NCBI RefSeq assembly: GCF_020524085.2
Contig: NZ_CP129016.1
Span: 5,001-69,000 of the forward strand
DNA length: 64,000 bases
DNA from: Halobacillus litoralis
GTDB taxonomy: Bacteria > Bacillota > Bacilli > Bacillales > Halobacillaceae
Direction: 5' to 3'
A model generated the notes under the pieces. That model worked only from the letters and a program-made list of their open reading frames with translations, was not told the DNA's origin and did not search any database. The position numbers and the translations under genes are program-made. How positions within the stretch are numbered: position 1 is the first letter of the stretch; each line of letters opens with the position of its first letter. Shown piece by piece: positions 1 to 9,243 of the stretch.

Positions 1-386
1 CGACTACAGGGCTGTTACCTGCTCTGGCTGACCTTTCCAGATCGATTCGCCTATCTTCCTCTTTGGTAACTCCAATGGAGTGTCCTACAACCCCAGAAAG
101 CAAGCTTTCTGGTTTGGGCTGATTCCGTTTCGCTCGCCGCTACTTGGGAAATCGCGTTTGCTTTCTCTTCCTCCGGGTACTTAGATGTTTCAGTTCCCCG
201 GGTGTGCCTGCCTATACCTATGTATTCAGTATAGGATACTGTTCCATTACGAACAGTGGGTTTCCCCATTCGGAAATCTCCGGGTCAAAGCCTACTTACG
301 GCTCGCCGGAGCATATCGGTGTTAGTCCCGTCCTTCATCGGCTCCTAGTACCAAGGCATCCACCGTGCGCCCTTATTCACTTAACT
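1..386 (-). rRNA. 23S ribosomal RNA, 5' portion (partial)
   Basis: The reverse complement reads as the start of bacterial 23S rRNA: the conserved opening with GGGCGCACGGTGGATGCC lies just inside the 386 end, and the rest matches domain I order as I recall it. Only the first ~386 nt are in the window; the gene continues past base 1. It lies downstream of the 16S gene on the same strand, as in a standard 16S-23S-5S operon. The exact 5' end is uncertain by a few bases. Open frames here (for example 51-269 and 144-521) are shadows of the rRNA. Confidence 0.96.
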
Positions 387-2121
<1,735 letters not shown>

Positions 2122-2269
2122 AAGTTAAGTTTGACTTGCTCATTTGCACACCGAATGTGCTTGTTTCAAATCTCTTCTATAAAGAAGAAATGTTTTGACG
2201 TACTGGTTGATTCGTTCAGTTTTCAAAGATCAAATGTTTCGTCTTCCGCTTAAAAACAGCGACTCAATC

Positions 2270-2298
2270 AGTATATCGCGTTCAGTTGTTTGTGTCAA
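2270..2298 (-). promoter_or_regulatory. rRNA promoter nearest to 16S
   Basis: Minus strand: -35 TTGACA (2293-2298), 17-bp spacer, -10 TATACT (2270-2275). The -35 is a perfect sigma-A consensus. It is the last of three tandem promoters and drives the rRNA operon leftwards. Confidence 0.8.
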
Positions 2299-2367
2299 CA
2301 ACTTTTTTGCGATTTATTTTTCTGTGAGCCGTTCGCGGCTTGCCGCTCTTTTAATGCGACAAGTAAT

Positions 2368-2396
2368 AATTTATCATGTCAGTTGTTTTGTGTCAA
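2368..2396 (-). promoter_or_regulatory. rRNA promoter, middle of three
   Basis: Minus strand: -35 TTGACA (2391-2396), 17-bp spacer, -10 TAAATT (2368-2373). Its -35 surroundings (AAAAAAGTTGTTGACACAAA) repeat those of the downstream promoter, so the two appear to be tandem duplicates. Confidence 0.7.
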
Positions 2397-2453
2397 CAAC
2401 TTTTTTCATGTTTTTGTTTAGCTCGTTGCCGCTCTCTTAATGCGACGCTTATT

Positions 2454-2483
2454 AATATAGCACGGTGTGAATTATCCCGTCAA
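2454..2483 (-). promoter_or_regulatory. rRNA promoter, most upstream
   Basis: Minus strand: -35 TTGACG (2478-2483), 18-bp spacer, -10 TATATT (2454-2459). Downstream of it the segment CGCATTAA-AGAGCGGCAA recurs after the middle promoter as well, again pointing to duplication of a promoter unit. Confidence 0.6.
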
Positions 2484-2496
2484 TAACTTTTTATAA

Positions 2497-2530
2497 AAAA
2501 GGTCCCCTCTCCTGTTTCAAACTCAGAAGA
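2497..2530 (-). terminator. terminator of ygxA
   Basis: Minus strand hairpin with arms AGACCCCTCTTCT and AGGAGAGGGGACCT around an ~11-nt loop, followed by a T run. It lies just after the ygxA stop codon and insulates the rRNA promoters from it. Confidence 0.75.
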
Positions 2531-2539
2531 GGGGTCTTT

Positions 2540-3424
2540 TCACTGATCTACATATTTGTCGACAGGCTTGTATCGTCTATGGAATATTTGCGGTCCTTTT
2601 GTATCTTGAGGTACAACTTCAATGACATCATGATCTACAAGATATTCAATCATTGAGGATAAGTCCAAGATGTATTCTTGAATTTCAGGATGCACTTTCA
2701 GTTCTCCAAATGACCAAGGCTCTTCTCTTTCACTCATAAGCTGCAGTAAATGTTGTGCACTCGCTCTGGACCTTTTACTAATTGAGTGTTCAACAGCTAG
2801 GATCATCAGCTGTATTCTTTTTTCTGTCGGTTCACCACTTTCAATAAGTTCCTGGTAAAGTTTATAAATTTCAGGTTCAATCCGCTTCACCTGGTTCCAT
2901 ACCGTCACTTCTGGATGGAACCCTTTTTCGATAATGGATAACCGAGCTAGATAATGGAGAGAGTTAACCATGCGACTATAAGAATCTAGATACTGCTTGG
3001 AATCATACAAATCTTTTGATTCGCTGTAGCTACGAATCAACTTAGCAAATTCTATCGCCTTCTTTAAGTTACGGGTTTGTTGTGGGAACTCCCGCAAATG
3101 TTCCTTCAGGTTCGTTAGATACTCATTTCTTTCAAAAATGATGTTGCCATTAATGACCCATTCTACAGCTCGACGATATGAACTTGTATCGATCCAATGC
3201 TGGAGAAGCTTTTCATCCACTATATGCATCGCTGCTGATTTATTTTCAAATTCATAATGTTTTACATACCATAATTCCTCCGCGTCCCGGACAATAATGA
3301 ATAGAATGACATCAAAATTATCTGTTACAGGACTAATCGGTTTCTTCTTTTCTAATATAAGAATACCCAGTGTATTACTTTGACTGGCTTTTTCTTGGTA
3401 AATCGGGCGTAATAGATCTTCCAT
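2540..3424 (-). CDS. ygxA: YgxA-like nucleotidyltransferase-like protein
   Basis: A 294-residue soluble protein. I assign it to the YgxA group from length, the opening MEDLLRPIYQEKASQS, and position next to ygzB, perR and an rRNA operon, exactly as in Bacillus subtilis. The N-terminal ~110 residues look like a degenerate nucleotidyltransferase fold (an ILIL strand followed by a FDVILFIIV strand); the rest is mainly helical. No confident catalytic Asp pair (GSxxxGxxxxxSDxD) is visible, so enzymatic activity is doubtful. It is transcribed leftwards from a gap it shares with the divergent ygzB; that gap contains a TTTGCCTAAA dyad. Function is unknown. Confidence 0.75.
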   Translation of the reverse strand: MEDLLRPIYQEKASQSNTLGILILEKKKPISPVTDNFDVILFIIVRDAEELWYVKHYEFENKSAAMHIVDEKLLQHWIDTSSYRRAVEWVINGNIIFERNEYLTNLKEHLREFPQQTRNLKKAIEFAKLIRSYSESKDLYDSKQYLDSYSRMVNSLHYLARLSIIEKGFHPEVTVWNQVKRIEPEIYKLYQELIESGEPTEKRIQLMILAVEHSISKRSRASAQHLLQLMSEREEPWSFGELKVHPEIQEYILDLSSMIEYLVDHDVIEVVPQDTKGPQIFHRRYKPVDKYVDQ

Positions 3425-3473
3425 ATTCTTTCCCCCACATTCAATTTCCCTTTCTTTGTGTTTATTCGCTATG

Positions 3474-3512
3474 TTTAGGCAAAATCCTTTTTTCCTATTA
3501 TATTTGCCTAAA
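3474..3512. promoter_or_regulatory. inverted repeat in the ygxA/ygzB divergent promoter region
   Basis: TTTAGGCAAA (3474-3483) and TTTGCCTAAA (3503-3512) form a perfect 10-bp dyad with a 19-bp spacer, between two divergent genes. The right arm plus the next bases (TTTGCCTAAAGAAAA) resembles the Bacillus subtilis MntR operator as I remember it (TTTGCCTTAAGGAAA). A TATAAT on the minus strand lies inside the dyad. Assignment to MntR is a guess; the dyad itself is plain. Confidence 0.45.
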
Positions 3513-3557
3513 GAAAATATGCTATACTACGTGGTAGATAGTAAGGAGGGACCCTGA

Positions 3558-3932
3558 GTGGCGTTAAAATACAGTAGCAAAATCAACAAGATTCGTTCCT
3601 TTGCTTTCTGGCTGATTTTCCTTGGCATAGGCGTAATGTACATCGGGTTGTTATTCAAAGATACGATGTGGGCAATGGCTACATTCATGATATTGGGCGT
3701 GGGTTTCGTCGGTCTCAGTACAGTCGTTTACTTCTGGATCGGAATGCTTTCAACGAAAACCATACAGATCGTTTGTCCATCCTGTGAAAAACCGACCAAG
3801 ATGTTAGGACGCGTGGATGCTTGCATGCATTGCGATCAGCCTCTGACGATGGACAAGTCTTTAGAAGGAAAAGATTTTGATGAGAAATACAATAAAAAAC
3901 GGTATCAGAAGGAAACGCAAGGCCAGCAATAA
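3558..3932 (+). CDS. ygzB: YgzB-like membrane protein (UPF0295 family)
   Basis: A 124-residue protein starting at GTG with a strong ribosome site (AAGGAGG). It has two hydrophobic segments at about residues 13-35 and 40-65, then a small cytoplasmic domain with two Cys-x2-Cys pairs (CPSC and CMHC, about residues 74-95), a likely zinc ribbon. Sequence order and position beside perR match Bacillus subtilis YgzB, whose function is unknown. It is divergent from ygxA and convergent with perR, each with its own terminator. Confidence 0.85.
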   Translation: MALKYSSKINKIRSFAFWLIFLGIGVMYIGLLFKDTMWAMATFMILGVGFVGLSTVVYFWIGMLSTKTIQIVCPSCEKPTKMLGRVDACMHCDQPLTMDKSLEGKDFDEKYNKKRYQKETQGQQ

Positions 3933-3955
3933 TGAACGGATAAGCGACTTCAATC

Positions 3956-3990
3956 AAAAAGCTCCACTGCAAATGCAGTGGAGCTTTTCT
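3956..3990 (+). terminator. terminator of ygzB
   Basis: Arms AAGCTCCACTGCA and TGCAGTGGAGCTT around a 2-nt centre, followed by TTCTTTT. A very stable stem just past the ygzB stop. Confidence 0.85.
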
Positions 3991-4005
3991 TTTATTGTTC
4001 AACAA

Positions 4006-4037
4006 TAAAAAACTGAAAGCCTAGCGCTTCCAGTTTT
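4006..4037 (-). terminator. terminator of perR
   Basis: Minus strand: arms AAAACTGGAAGC and GCTTTCAGTTTT with one mismatch, then a T run. It begins at the perR stop codon. Confidence 0.75.
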
Positions 4038-4473
4038 AGTGAGCGTTATTCGATTGGCATTCTGTGCACGTTCCATAGACTTCCATGCGATGATGACTTA
4101 CATTAAATCCAGTCACCTGTTCAGCTAATGATTCCACTTCGTTCAAACTTGGATAGTGGAAGTCAACGATTTTACCGCATGATTCGCAAATCGCGTGATA
4201 GTGATCGCTTGTATTACAATCAAAGCGGCTTGAAGAATCACCGTAAGTAAGCTCCCGTACGAGTCCAATTTCTCTGAATACACGGAGATTGTTATAAACC
4301 GTGGCTACACTCATATTCGGAAATTTACTTTCTAAAGCTTTATAAATTTCATCAGCTGTTGGGTGAGTCATAGAATTCAGCAGGTATTCAAGCACCGCAT
4401 GACGCTGTGGAGTAATTCGTACACCAGAGCCTTTCAGTGTATCAATGGCATCTTGGAGTCGATGGTCTGACAC
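4036..4473 (-). CDS. perR: peroxide-responsive repressor PerR (Fur family)
   Basis: Metal-dependent repressor of the peroxide stress regulon; in Bacillus it senses H2O2 by iron-catalysed oxidation of histidines. Fur-type winged helix at residues ~1-85 ([15 protein letters not shown], then the recognition segment [14 protein letters not shown]) and a dimerisation domain with two CxxC zinc pairs (CESC and CTEC). His ligands occur in SDHYHAICE and FHYP. I choose the GTG at 4473, nine bases after GAGG, because it gives 145 residues, the length of Bacillus subtilis PerR. An upstream ATG at 4479 is also in frame but too close to the ribosome site. A PerR-like box lies upstream, consistent with autoregulation. 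Confidence 0.95.
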   Translation of the reverse strand: MSDHRLQDAIDTLKGSGVRITPQRHAVLEYLLNSMTHPTADEIYKALESKFPNMSVATVYNNLRVFREIGLVRELTYGDSSSRFDCNTSDHYHAICESCGKIVDFHYPSLNEVESLAEQVTGFNVSHHRMEVYGTCTECQSNNAH

Positions 4474-4509
4474 GGTCATGCACCTCGCTTTCATAAACTG
4501 ATTCTTGAT

Positions 4510-4524
4510 TTATAATATTATTAA
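4510..4524. promoter_or_regulatory. candidate PerR box upstream of perR
   Basis: TTATAATATTATTAA matches the PerR box consensus (TTATAATNATTATAA) perfectly in the left half and in four of seven positions of the right half. It lies ~37 bp upstream of the chosen perR start, where autorepression would act. The region is AT-rich, so chance similarity is possible. Confidence 0.45.
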
Positions 4525-4601
4525 ATTAGAATCCTTACAATTAGTGTAACCTTTCCATCAAGGAATTGTCAATATAAAGCACCGCTCAAAAAGTTGGTCT
4601 C

Positions 4602-5159
4602 TCATACATCGGGATCTAGAGGTGTCTCTGTTCCTCCAAGTTGATGATTCACATAACGAGCCGCTACGAAGAGAAAATCTGACAGTCGATTCAAATAGGA
4701 CACGACTAACTGGTTATCCAATTCGTCTTCTAAAGCCACTGTTATCCTTTCTGCCCGGCGAACCACCGTACGAGCAAGGTGAAGAGCAGCAGATGCCTGA
4801 TGCCCGGAAGGTAATATGAAATTCTTCAAAGGTTCAAGTGACTGATCCCATTCATCAATTTGTTTTTCCAACTCATCAATATGGTCCTTTTTCAGTTTCC
4901 ACATGACATCTTTCCCTTTAGGTGTAGCCAGTTCTGCTCCGACATGAAACAAGATCGTCTGGATTTTCTGAAAGGTTAGCATAAAGGCTTCCTTATCCGT
5001 CCAATCTTCATGATTCAAGTGGCTGAGAGCAAGGCCGATCATTGAGTTCGCTTCATCACATGTGCCATAAGCTTCTACTCGGATATCATTTTTAGCTACG
5101 CGTTGACCATATATTAAAGAAGTTTTCCCTTTATCACCTGAACGTGTGTAAATCCTCAT
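4602..5159 (-). CDS. cob(I)yrinic acid a,c-diamide adenosyltransferase, PduO type
   Basis: Transfers the 5'-deoxyadenosyl group of ATP to cob(I)alamin to make adenosylcobalamin. The 185-residue length and N-terminal MRIYTRSGDKGKTSLIYG (the ATP-binding TGDKGxT-like motif) are typical of PduO/YvqK enzymes. The conserved RTVVRRAER helix and the C-terminal YLNRLSDFLFVAARY are also present. It starts 2 nt after the upstream hydroxyacid dehydrogenase stop, so the two are co-transcribed. No cobalamin riboswitch or other B12 gene is seen nearby. Confidence 0.93.
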   Translation of the reverse strand: MRIYTRSGDKGKTSLIYGQRVAKNDIRVEAYGTCDEANSMIGLALSHLNHEDWTDKEAFMLTFQKIQTILFHVGAELATPKGKDVMWKLKKDHIDELEKQIDEWDQSLEPLKNFILPSGHQASAALHLARTVVRRAERITVALEDELDNQLVVSYLNRLSDFLFVAARYVNHQLGGTETPLDPDV

Positions 5160-5161
5160 CC

Positions 5162-6115
5162 TTAATACCCCCGTTTTGGATCAATAATATTTCTTAATTC
5201 CCCTTCTCCACTTATAAAGACAGAAAGATTCTTTTCAAAGAGATCAAACCCTCTCGGAACATACTGAGGAGAGATGCCTGATAAGTGCGGTGTTACCGTT
5301 ACATTTTCTTCCCGCCACAGCGGGTGGTCTTCAGGTAAGGGTTCCTCCTCAAAGACATCAAGCACAGCGTGCGAAATTTCTTTTTGACGCACCGCATTTA
5401 GAATCACTTCCGTTGAAACTAAGTCCCCTCTTCCCATATTTAGAAAAATAGAGCGCTTAGGCATTTCCTTAAAGTGTTTCTCCTCTAGTAAATATCTAGT
5501 GCCGGGAGTACTCGGAAGCGCCGCCACAACGAAATCAGCAAGAGGAAGTACCAGTTCCAATTGTTGCACCGGGAAAGTCTGGTCGAAATGCAGTTTCTTT
5601 TTCCCTGACTTCGATACACCGATCGTTTTCATCTGAAAGGCTTTTGCTAAACGGGCAACTTCTTGCTGAATGGCTCCCGTTCCAAGAAGAATCATCGTGC
5701 GCCCGCTTATTTCACTCATTACAGGGCGGCGGCTCCATTCTGCTTTCACTTCTTGTTGTATGAGGGTCTTCGCTTTACGAGAAACTTGCAGCAACATGGA
5801 AATCGCGTACTCTGCCATAGGTTGTGCATGAATGCCCCTTACATTCGTCACGAGAATGTCTCTTTTGGCAATTTCATCAAAAGGCATTCTGTCCATTCCT
5901 GCAGATAAGACCATAATCCATTTCAGTTTCTTAGCTGACTGAATCTTTTCTCTGTCCAAGTCTTCTCCATATGTAATGAAGACATCCGCTTCCTCAAGAT
6001 AATATTTCGCTTCCCCCATTCCATGACAAAAAATGAAAGCAGCCTCAGGAAAACGTGTTTGAAGCCTCAGTTGGATTTCATCTGGGACTCTTTTTATGGC
6101 AGAAACAATCTTCAC
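5162..6115 (-). CDS. D-isomer-specific 2-hydroxyacid dehydrogenase family protein
   Basis: NAD(P)-dependent oxidoreductase of 317 residues in the D-2-hydroxyacid dehydrogenase family. The N-terminal catalytic domain covers ~1-95. The Rossmann domain has ILLGTGAIQQEVARLA, where the third glycine of GxGxxG is replaced by Gln. Catalytic candidates follow the family order: Arg in LNMGRGDLV, Glu in DVFEEEPLP, His in VTPHLSG. The true substrate cannot be told; relatives reduce glyoxylate or hydroxypyruvate. It is the first gene of a two-gene unit with the adenosyltransferase. The SD is weak but the ATG at 6115 is the only good start. Confidence 0.88.
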   Translation of the reverse strand: MKIVSAIKRVPDEIQLRLQTRFPEAAFIFCHGMGEAKYYLEEADVFITYGEDLDREKIQSAKKLKWIMVLSAGMDRMPFDEIAKRDILVTNVRGIHAQPMAEYAISMLLQVSRKAKTLIQQEVKAEWSRRPVMSEISGRTMILLGTGAIQQEVARLAKAFQMKTIGVSKSGKKKLHFDQTFPVQQLELVLPLADFVVAALPSTPGTRYLLEEKHFKEMPKRSIFLNMGRGDLVSTEVILNAVRQKEISHAVLDVFEEEPLPEDHPLWREENVTVTPHLSGISPQYVPRGFDLFEKNLSVFISGEGELRNIIDPKRGY

Positions 6116-6149
6116 GAAATCAACTCCTTCCCCTTTTCTTCTATATTAG

Positions 6150-6186
6150 ACGATAAAGAAACCATAGTCACTTGTAGACTATGGTT
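6150..6186 (-). terminator. terminator of bcp
   Basis: Minus strand arms AACCATAGTC and GACTATGGTT around a 7-nt loop, followed by TTTCTTTA. It lies 10 bp past the bcp stop. Confidence 0.75.
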
Positions 6187-6195
6187 CGGTTGATT

Positions 6196-6666
6196 TTACG
6201 ATAGGTTTTCTCTGATATACTCTAAAGCTGATTCGACGTGTCCTTGAACCTTAACTTTTCGGTACTCTTCTGCAAGTTTACCTTCTTTGTCGATGATAAA
6301 GGTGGAACGTTCGATGCCATAATATTCTTTTCCGAAATTCTTCTTCAGCTTCCAGACACCAAACTGTTCAGCCACTTGATGATCCTCATCAGCAAGCAGA
6401 AGGAATGGCAGATCATGCTTGTTGATGAATTTTTCATGGGATTCGACTGGATCAGGGCTGACACCTAAGATAACAGCATCGAGATCTTCAAAGCTTTCGT
6501 GATGATCACGGAAATCACAAGCCTCCGTCGTGCAACTAGGAGTCATGTCTTTAGGGTAAAAATAAAGGACGACGTTCTTCCCTTTATAATCAGAAAGAGA
6601 TACGGATTCCCCGCTGTTTGCTGGTAGTGTGAAGTCTTGTACTTGTTTTCCTTTTTCAACTGTCAT
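6196..6666 (-). CDS. bcp: thioredoxin-dependent thiol peroxidase (Bcp/PrxQ)
   Basis: Cytosolic peroxiredoxin that reduces H2O2 and organic peroxides. The 156 residues have the thioredoxin fold. The peroxidatic Cys lies in TPSCTTEACDFRD and the second Cys five residues later is the usual resolving Cys of Bcp. VVLYFYPKD precedes it. Corresponds to ygaF in the Bacillus subtilis perR neighbourhood, so peroxide control by PerR would make sense, though no clear PerR box is seen directly upstream. Ribosome site AGGAGG is well placed. Confidence 0.95.
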   Translation of the reverse strand: MTVEKGKQVQDFTLPANSGESVSLSDYKGKNVVLYFYPKDMTPSCTTEACDFRDHHESFEDLDAVILGVSPDPVESHEKFINKHDLPFLLLADEDHQVAEQFGVWKLKKNFGKEYYGIERSTFIIDKEGKLAEEYRKVKVQGHVESALEYIRENLS

Positions 6667-6730
6667 GATAAGACCCTCCTAAATGGTTTCTACCACTTAG
6701 GTTACCTTAAAAATAGACAAACTTCCAACT

Positions 6731-7141
6731 TCAGCGTTCCTCTTTATGCTTCAACCAAACTTTCGCAACTAGTGCAGCCGGTAGTGTATACCCCACCATC
6801 GCCTCGGAAATTGCAATCCATTTCCCAATCCCTACTGGTGTCAAATCACCATAGCCGACAGTAAATAAAGTCACACCGCTGAAGTACACACTCCTTATCA
6901 TCTCCTGCGTCCAGTTCTCCTGTATGAATGGAGCGTCGGCCCTGTACACTTCTAACCCTTGAAGGATCAGCGCAGCATAGATAATCCCAAAGCCAACCAT
7001 GACAATCGTATATAACATCATAACGGACACAAAGAGTTGAACAGAGAATATTTTGTGTTCGAATTCAAGGGAGTGAAAGATTTGTCTTAGACTCACTCCA
7101 ATCAATGCGAGGGAAAGAGTAGAAATAATGATCGTAATCAT
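6731..7141 (-). CDS. two-TM potassium channel family protein
   Basis: A small membrane protein (137 residues from the ATG at 7141, which has GGGG seven bases upstream; an alternative start at 7171 lacks a ribosome site). Hydrophobic helices lie at about residues 2-18, 36-60 and 100-125. The pore loop holds the K+ selectivity filter TVGYGD followed by LTPVG. There is no C-terminal RCK domain, so gating must be simple or depend on another protein. Divergent from the YjcZ-like gene. Confidence 0.88.
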   Translation of the reverse strand: MITIIISTLSLALIGVSLRQIFHSLEFEHKIFSVQLFVSVMMLYTIVMVGFGIIYAALILQGLEVYRADAPFIQENWTQEMIRSVYFSGVTLFTVGYGDLTPVGIGKWIAISEAMVGYTLPAALVAKVWLKHKEER

Positions 7142-7328
7142 AGATATGCCCCTTTTAAAACGAGTAAACAAGCCCTACTTGTTCATATGAATGCAAAGGG
7201 TCTTTTATGCCCTGCCTCTTAGCCGAACTGGTTGATGGTCCATTTTTCAGACAAAACCGGGCGAACGCACAGCCCGCGAATGAAAGTCTGCATAAGATAC
7301 AGTAAACAATGGAAAGGGGGAATTGTGA

Positions 7329-7415
7329 ATGGGTTACGGATATGGCGGAGGCTTTGCGCTAATCGTTGTTCTTTTCATCCTTCTAATCATCGTTGGTGCA
7401 GCATTCCTATACTAA
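7329..7415 (+). CDS. YjcZ-family tiny transmembrane peptide
   Basis: A 28-residue ORF, too short for usual gene callers. MGYGYGGG is followed by a single hydrophobic helix that ends in AAFLY. A glycine-tyrosine head plus a transmembrane segment is typical of YjcZ/CotM-like sporulation peptides of Bacillaceae. The ribosome site AAAGGGGG is well placed. Upstream, CATAAGATA (about 7291-7299) matches the sigma-K -10 pattern CATANNNTA, with a poor -35. Expression in the mother cell is therefore likely but inferred. Confidence 0.8.
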   Translation: MGYGYGGGFALIVVLFILLIIVGAAFLY

Positions 7416-7517
7416 GAACAGCTCGCACTGAGCCCCATGTGCGCTCAGTGTAACTTTCCTCGTAATCGATCGGACTACTGTTTCAACGCTCTAGAGTGAA
7501 GGAACCTTTCAAAGAAT

Positions 7518-7544
7518 GCTTTCCGGGTCCATGATCCGGGAAGC
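7518..7544 (+). terminator. hairpin after the YjcZ-like gene
   Basis: Arms GCTTTCCGGGTC and GATCCGGGAAGC around CAT, nearly perfect, between the YjcZ-like gene and gsaB. It is followed by ACCTTTG rather than a clean T run, so it may be an imperfect terminator or a processing hairpin. Confidence 0.5.
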
Positions 7545-7613
7545 ACCTTTGTGATACATGATGGACAAGCATGCTACAATAATCTGTGAAAAGGATTGTT
7601 TAGGAGGTAAATG

Positions 7614-8909
7614 ATGAATTTCAATAAGTCGGAACATTTATATAATGAAGCAAAAGAACATATCGTCGGGGGCGTCAACTCTCCATCCCGCGCGTATAAA
7701 GGCGTAGGGGGCGGAACCCCTGTTTATATGGACCGTGCTGAAGGGTCCCGTTTCTATGATGTCGATGGAAATGAATATATCGATTACTTAGGTGCATATG
7801 GACCTATTATTACGGGACATGCTCACACGCATATCACAGAAGCCATAACCAAAGCTGCGCAGAATGGTGTGCTTTACGGAACCCCGACCGTCCTCGAAAA
7901 CCGCTTTGCTAAAATGCTCAAAGAAGCCATTCCTTCACTGGATAAAGTAAGGTTCGTCAATTCCGGTACTGAAGCAGTCATGACAACCATACGAGTTGCC
8001 CGTGCCTATACCGGAAGAAACAAAATCATTAAATTCGCCGGGTGTTATCACGGTCACTCTGATTTAGTCCTCGTAGCTGCAGGCTCTGGCCCATCGACTT
8101 TAGGGACACCGGATTCCGCAGGTGTACCTGCATCGATTGCCCAGGATGTCATCACGGTTCCTTTTAATGATATCGAGCCCTTCAAACAAGCGATTGAAAA
8201 ATTCGGTGACCAAATTGCAGGTGTTCTTGTTGAACCCATTGTAGGAAACTTCGGAATCGTAGAACCTAAACCTGGTTTCCTGCACGAAGTGAATAAACTG
8301 ACTCACGATGCCGGAGCTCTCGTTATTTATGATGAAGTCATTACCGCTTTTCGTTTTACATACGGAAGTGCTCAGCAATTGTTAGATATAGAACCTGACA
8401 TGACAGCAATGGGCAAAATCATCGGTGGCGGACTTCCGATTGGTGCTTACGGTGGCCGTGCAGACATTATGGAACAAGTCGCTCCATTGGGACCAGCCTA
8501 TCAGGCGGGGACGATGGCAGGGAATCCTGCTTCCATGTCTGCTGGAATTGCTTGTCTCGAGGTACTCCAGGAAGATGGAGTATATGAAGAAATGGACAGG
8601 CTCGGCGCACGATTGGAAAAAGGTATTCTAGCACATGCCGAAGATCACGGCGTACAAATTCAGATCAATCGATTGAAAGGTGCTTTAACCGTATATTTCA
8701 CGGATGAAAAAGTCGAAAATTATGAGCAGGCAGAGAATACGGATGGTGATCAATTCGCCCGCTTCTTCAAACTTATGCTCGCTGAAGGAATCAATCTCGC
8801 TCCATCGAAATATGAAGCATGGTTCCTGACCACCGCACATACAGATGAAGATATCGATCAAACATTAAAAGCCGTCGAGAAAACCTTCCGGACCATGGCC
8901 AATGACTAA
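7614..8909 (+). CDS. gsaB: glutamate-1-semialdehyde 2,1-aminomutase (GsaB/HemL)
   Basis: PLP-dependent class III aminotransferase that converts glutamate-1-semialdehyde to 5-aminolevulinate, the haem precursor. The N-terminus ([22 protein letters not shown]) and the whole sequence follow Bacillus subtilis GsaB more than HemL. Motifs: [28 protein letters not shown], the cofactor aspartate in [11 protein letters not shown], and the PLP lysine in [17 protein letters not shown] start at the second ATG (7614), six bases after GGAGG; 7611 is also possible. Conserved next to perR in Bacillus, where haem supply and catalase are linked. A terminator follows. Confidence 0.96.
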   Translation: MNFNKSEHLYNEAKEHIVGGVNSPSRAYKGVGGGTPVYMDRAEGSRFYDVDGNEYIDYLGAYGPIITGHAHTHITEAITKAAQNGVLYGTPTVLENRFAKMLKEAIPSLDKVRFVNSGTEAVMTTIRVARAYTGRNKIIKFAGCYHGHSDLVLVAAGSGPSTLGTPDSAGVPASIAQDVITVPFNDIEPFKQAIEKFGDQIAGVLVEPIVGNFGIVEPKPGFLHEVNKLTHDAGALVIYDEVITAFRFTYGSAQQLLDIEPDMTAMGKIIGGGLPIGAYGGRADIMEQVAPLGPAYQAGTMAGNPASMSAGIACLEVLQEDGVYEEMDRLGARLEKGILAHAEDHGVQIQINRLKGALTVYFTDEKVENYEQAENTDGDQFARFFKLMLAEGINLAPSKYEAWFLTTAHTDEDIDQTLKAVEKTFRTMAND

Positions 8910-8915
8910 TCTTCC

Positions 8916-8949
8916 TCTCCCCTGTCCACATAACCAGGGGAGATTTTTT
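8916..8949 (+). terminator. terminator of gsaB
   Basis: Arms CTCCCCTG and CAGGGGAG around a 10-nt loop, followed by ATTTTTT, directly after the stop codon. Confidence 0.88.
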
Positions 8950-8972
8950 CGCTGTTTTTTCTGAATATTTTG

Positions 8973-9124
8973 TTGATTATATGAAATCTTCATGCTATTA
9001 TATATACATAATTCTGAATATTCCCACGAATTATGATCTTTGTTTCATTTCTTTCCCTTTTCATAGGTTCCAGCTTAGGCTGGTTCCCCTTTGGCTTATG
9101 CGGATCGCGCATAAGCTTTTTCTT
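8973..9124 (+). ncRNA. candidate structured leader or small RNA ending at an intrinsic terminator
   Basis: A promoter (TTGATT 8973-8978, 17 bp, TATTAT 8996-9001) is followed by three hairpins: ATAATTC/GAATTAT (9008-9034), CCAGC/GCTGG (9070-9083), and GCTTATGCG/CGCATAAGC (9094-9116) with a T run. The predicted ~115-nt transcript has no convincing ORF. The next gene starts 120 bp further on, so this is either a small RNA or an attenuated leader of that gene. I do not recognise a known riboswitch. Confidence 0.45.
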
Positions 9125-9149
9125 TTGTTTTCCTCCTTATGAAATGATG

Positions 9150-9155
9150 TATAAT
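9150..9155 (+). promoter_or_regulatory. candidate -10 of the downstream exporter gene
   Basis: TATAAT after the hairpin terminator at 9116, about 90 bp before the gene. The best -35 candidate is TTGTTT at 19 bp, so the promoter is only moderate. If used, it gives a leader that bypasses the upstream terminator. Confidence 0.4.
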
Positions 9156-9243
9156 GGGAGCATCCGACTTTTCATTATGAGAGTCTCTTATAAGCGATTT
9201 TTCGTTCATAAGATATTTTTACGTTTAAAGGATGATGTCTTCC

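Noticed and set aside
7518..7544. A riboswitch upstream of gsaB
   Set aside because: Only a single hairpin, near the end of the YjcZ-like gene and upstream of the gsaB -10; more simply a terminator.
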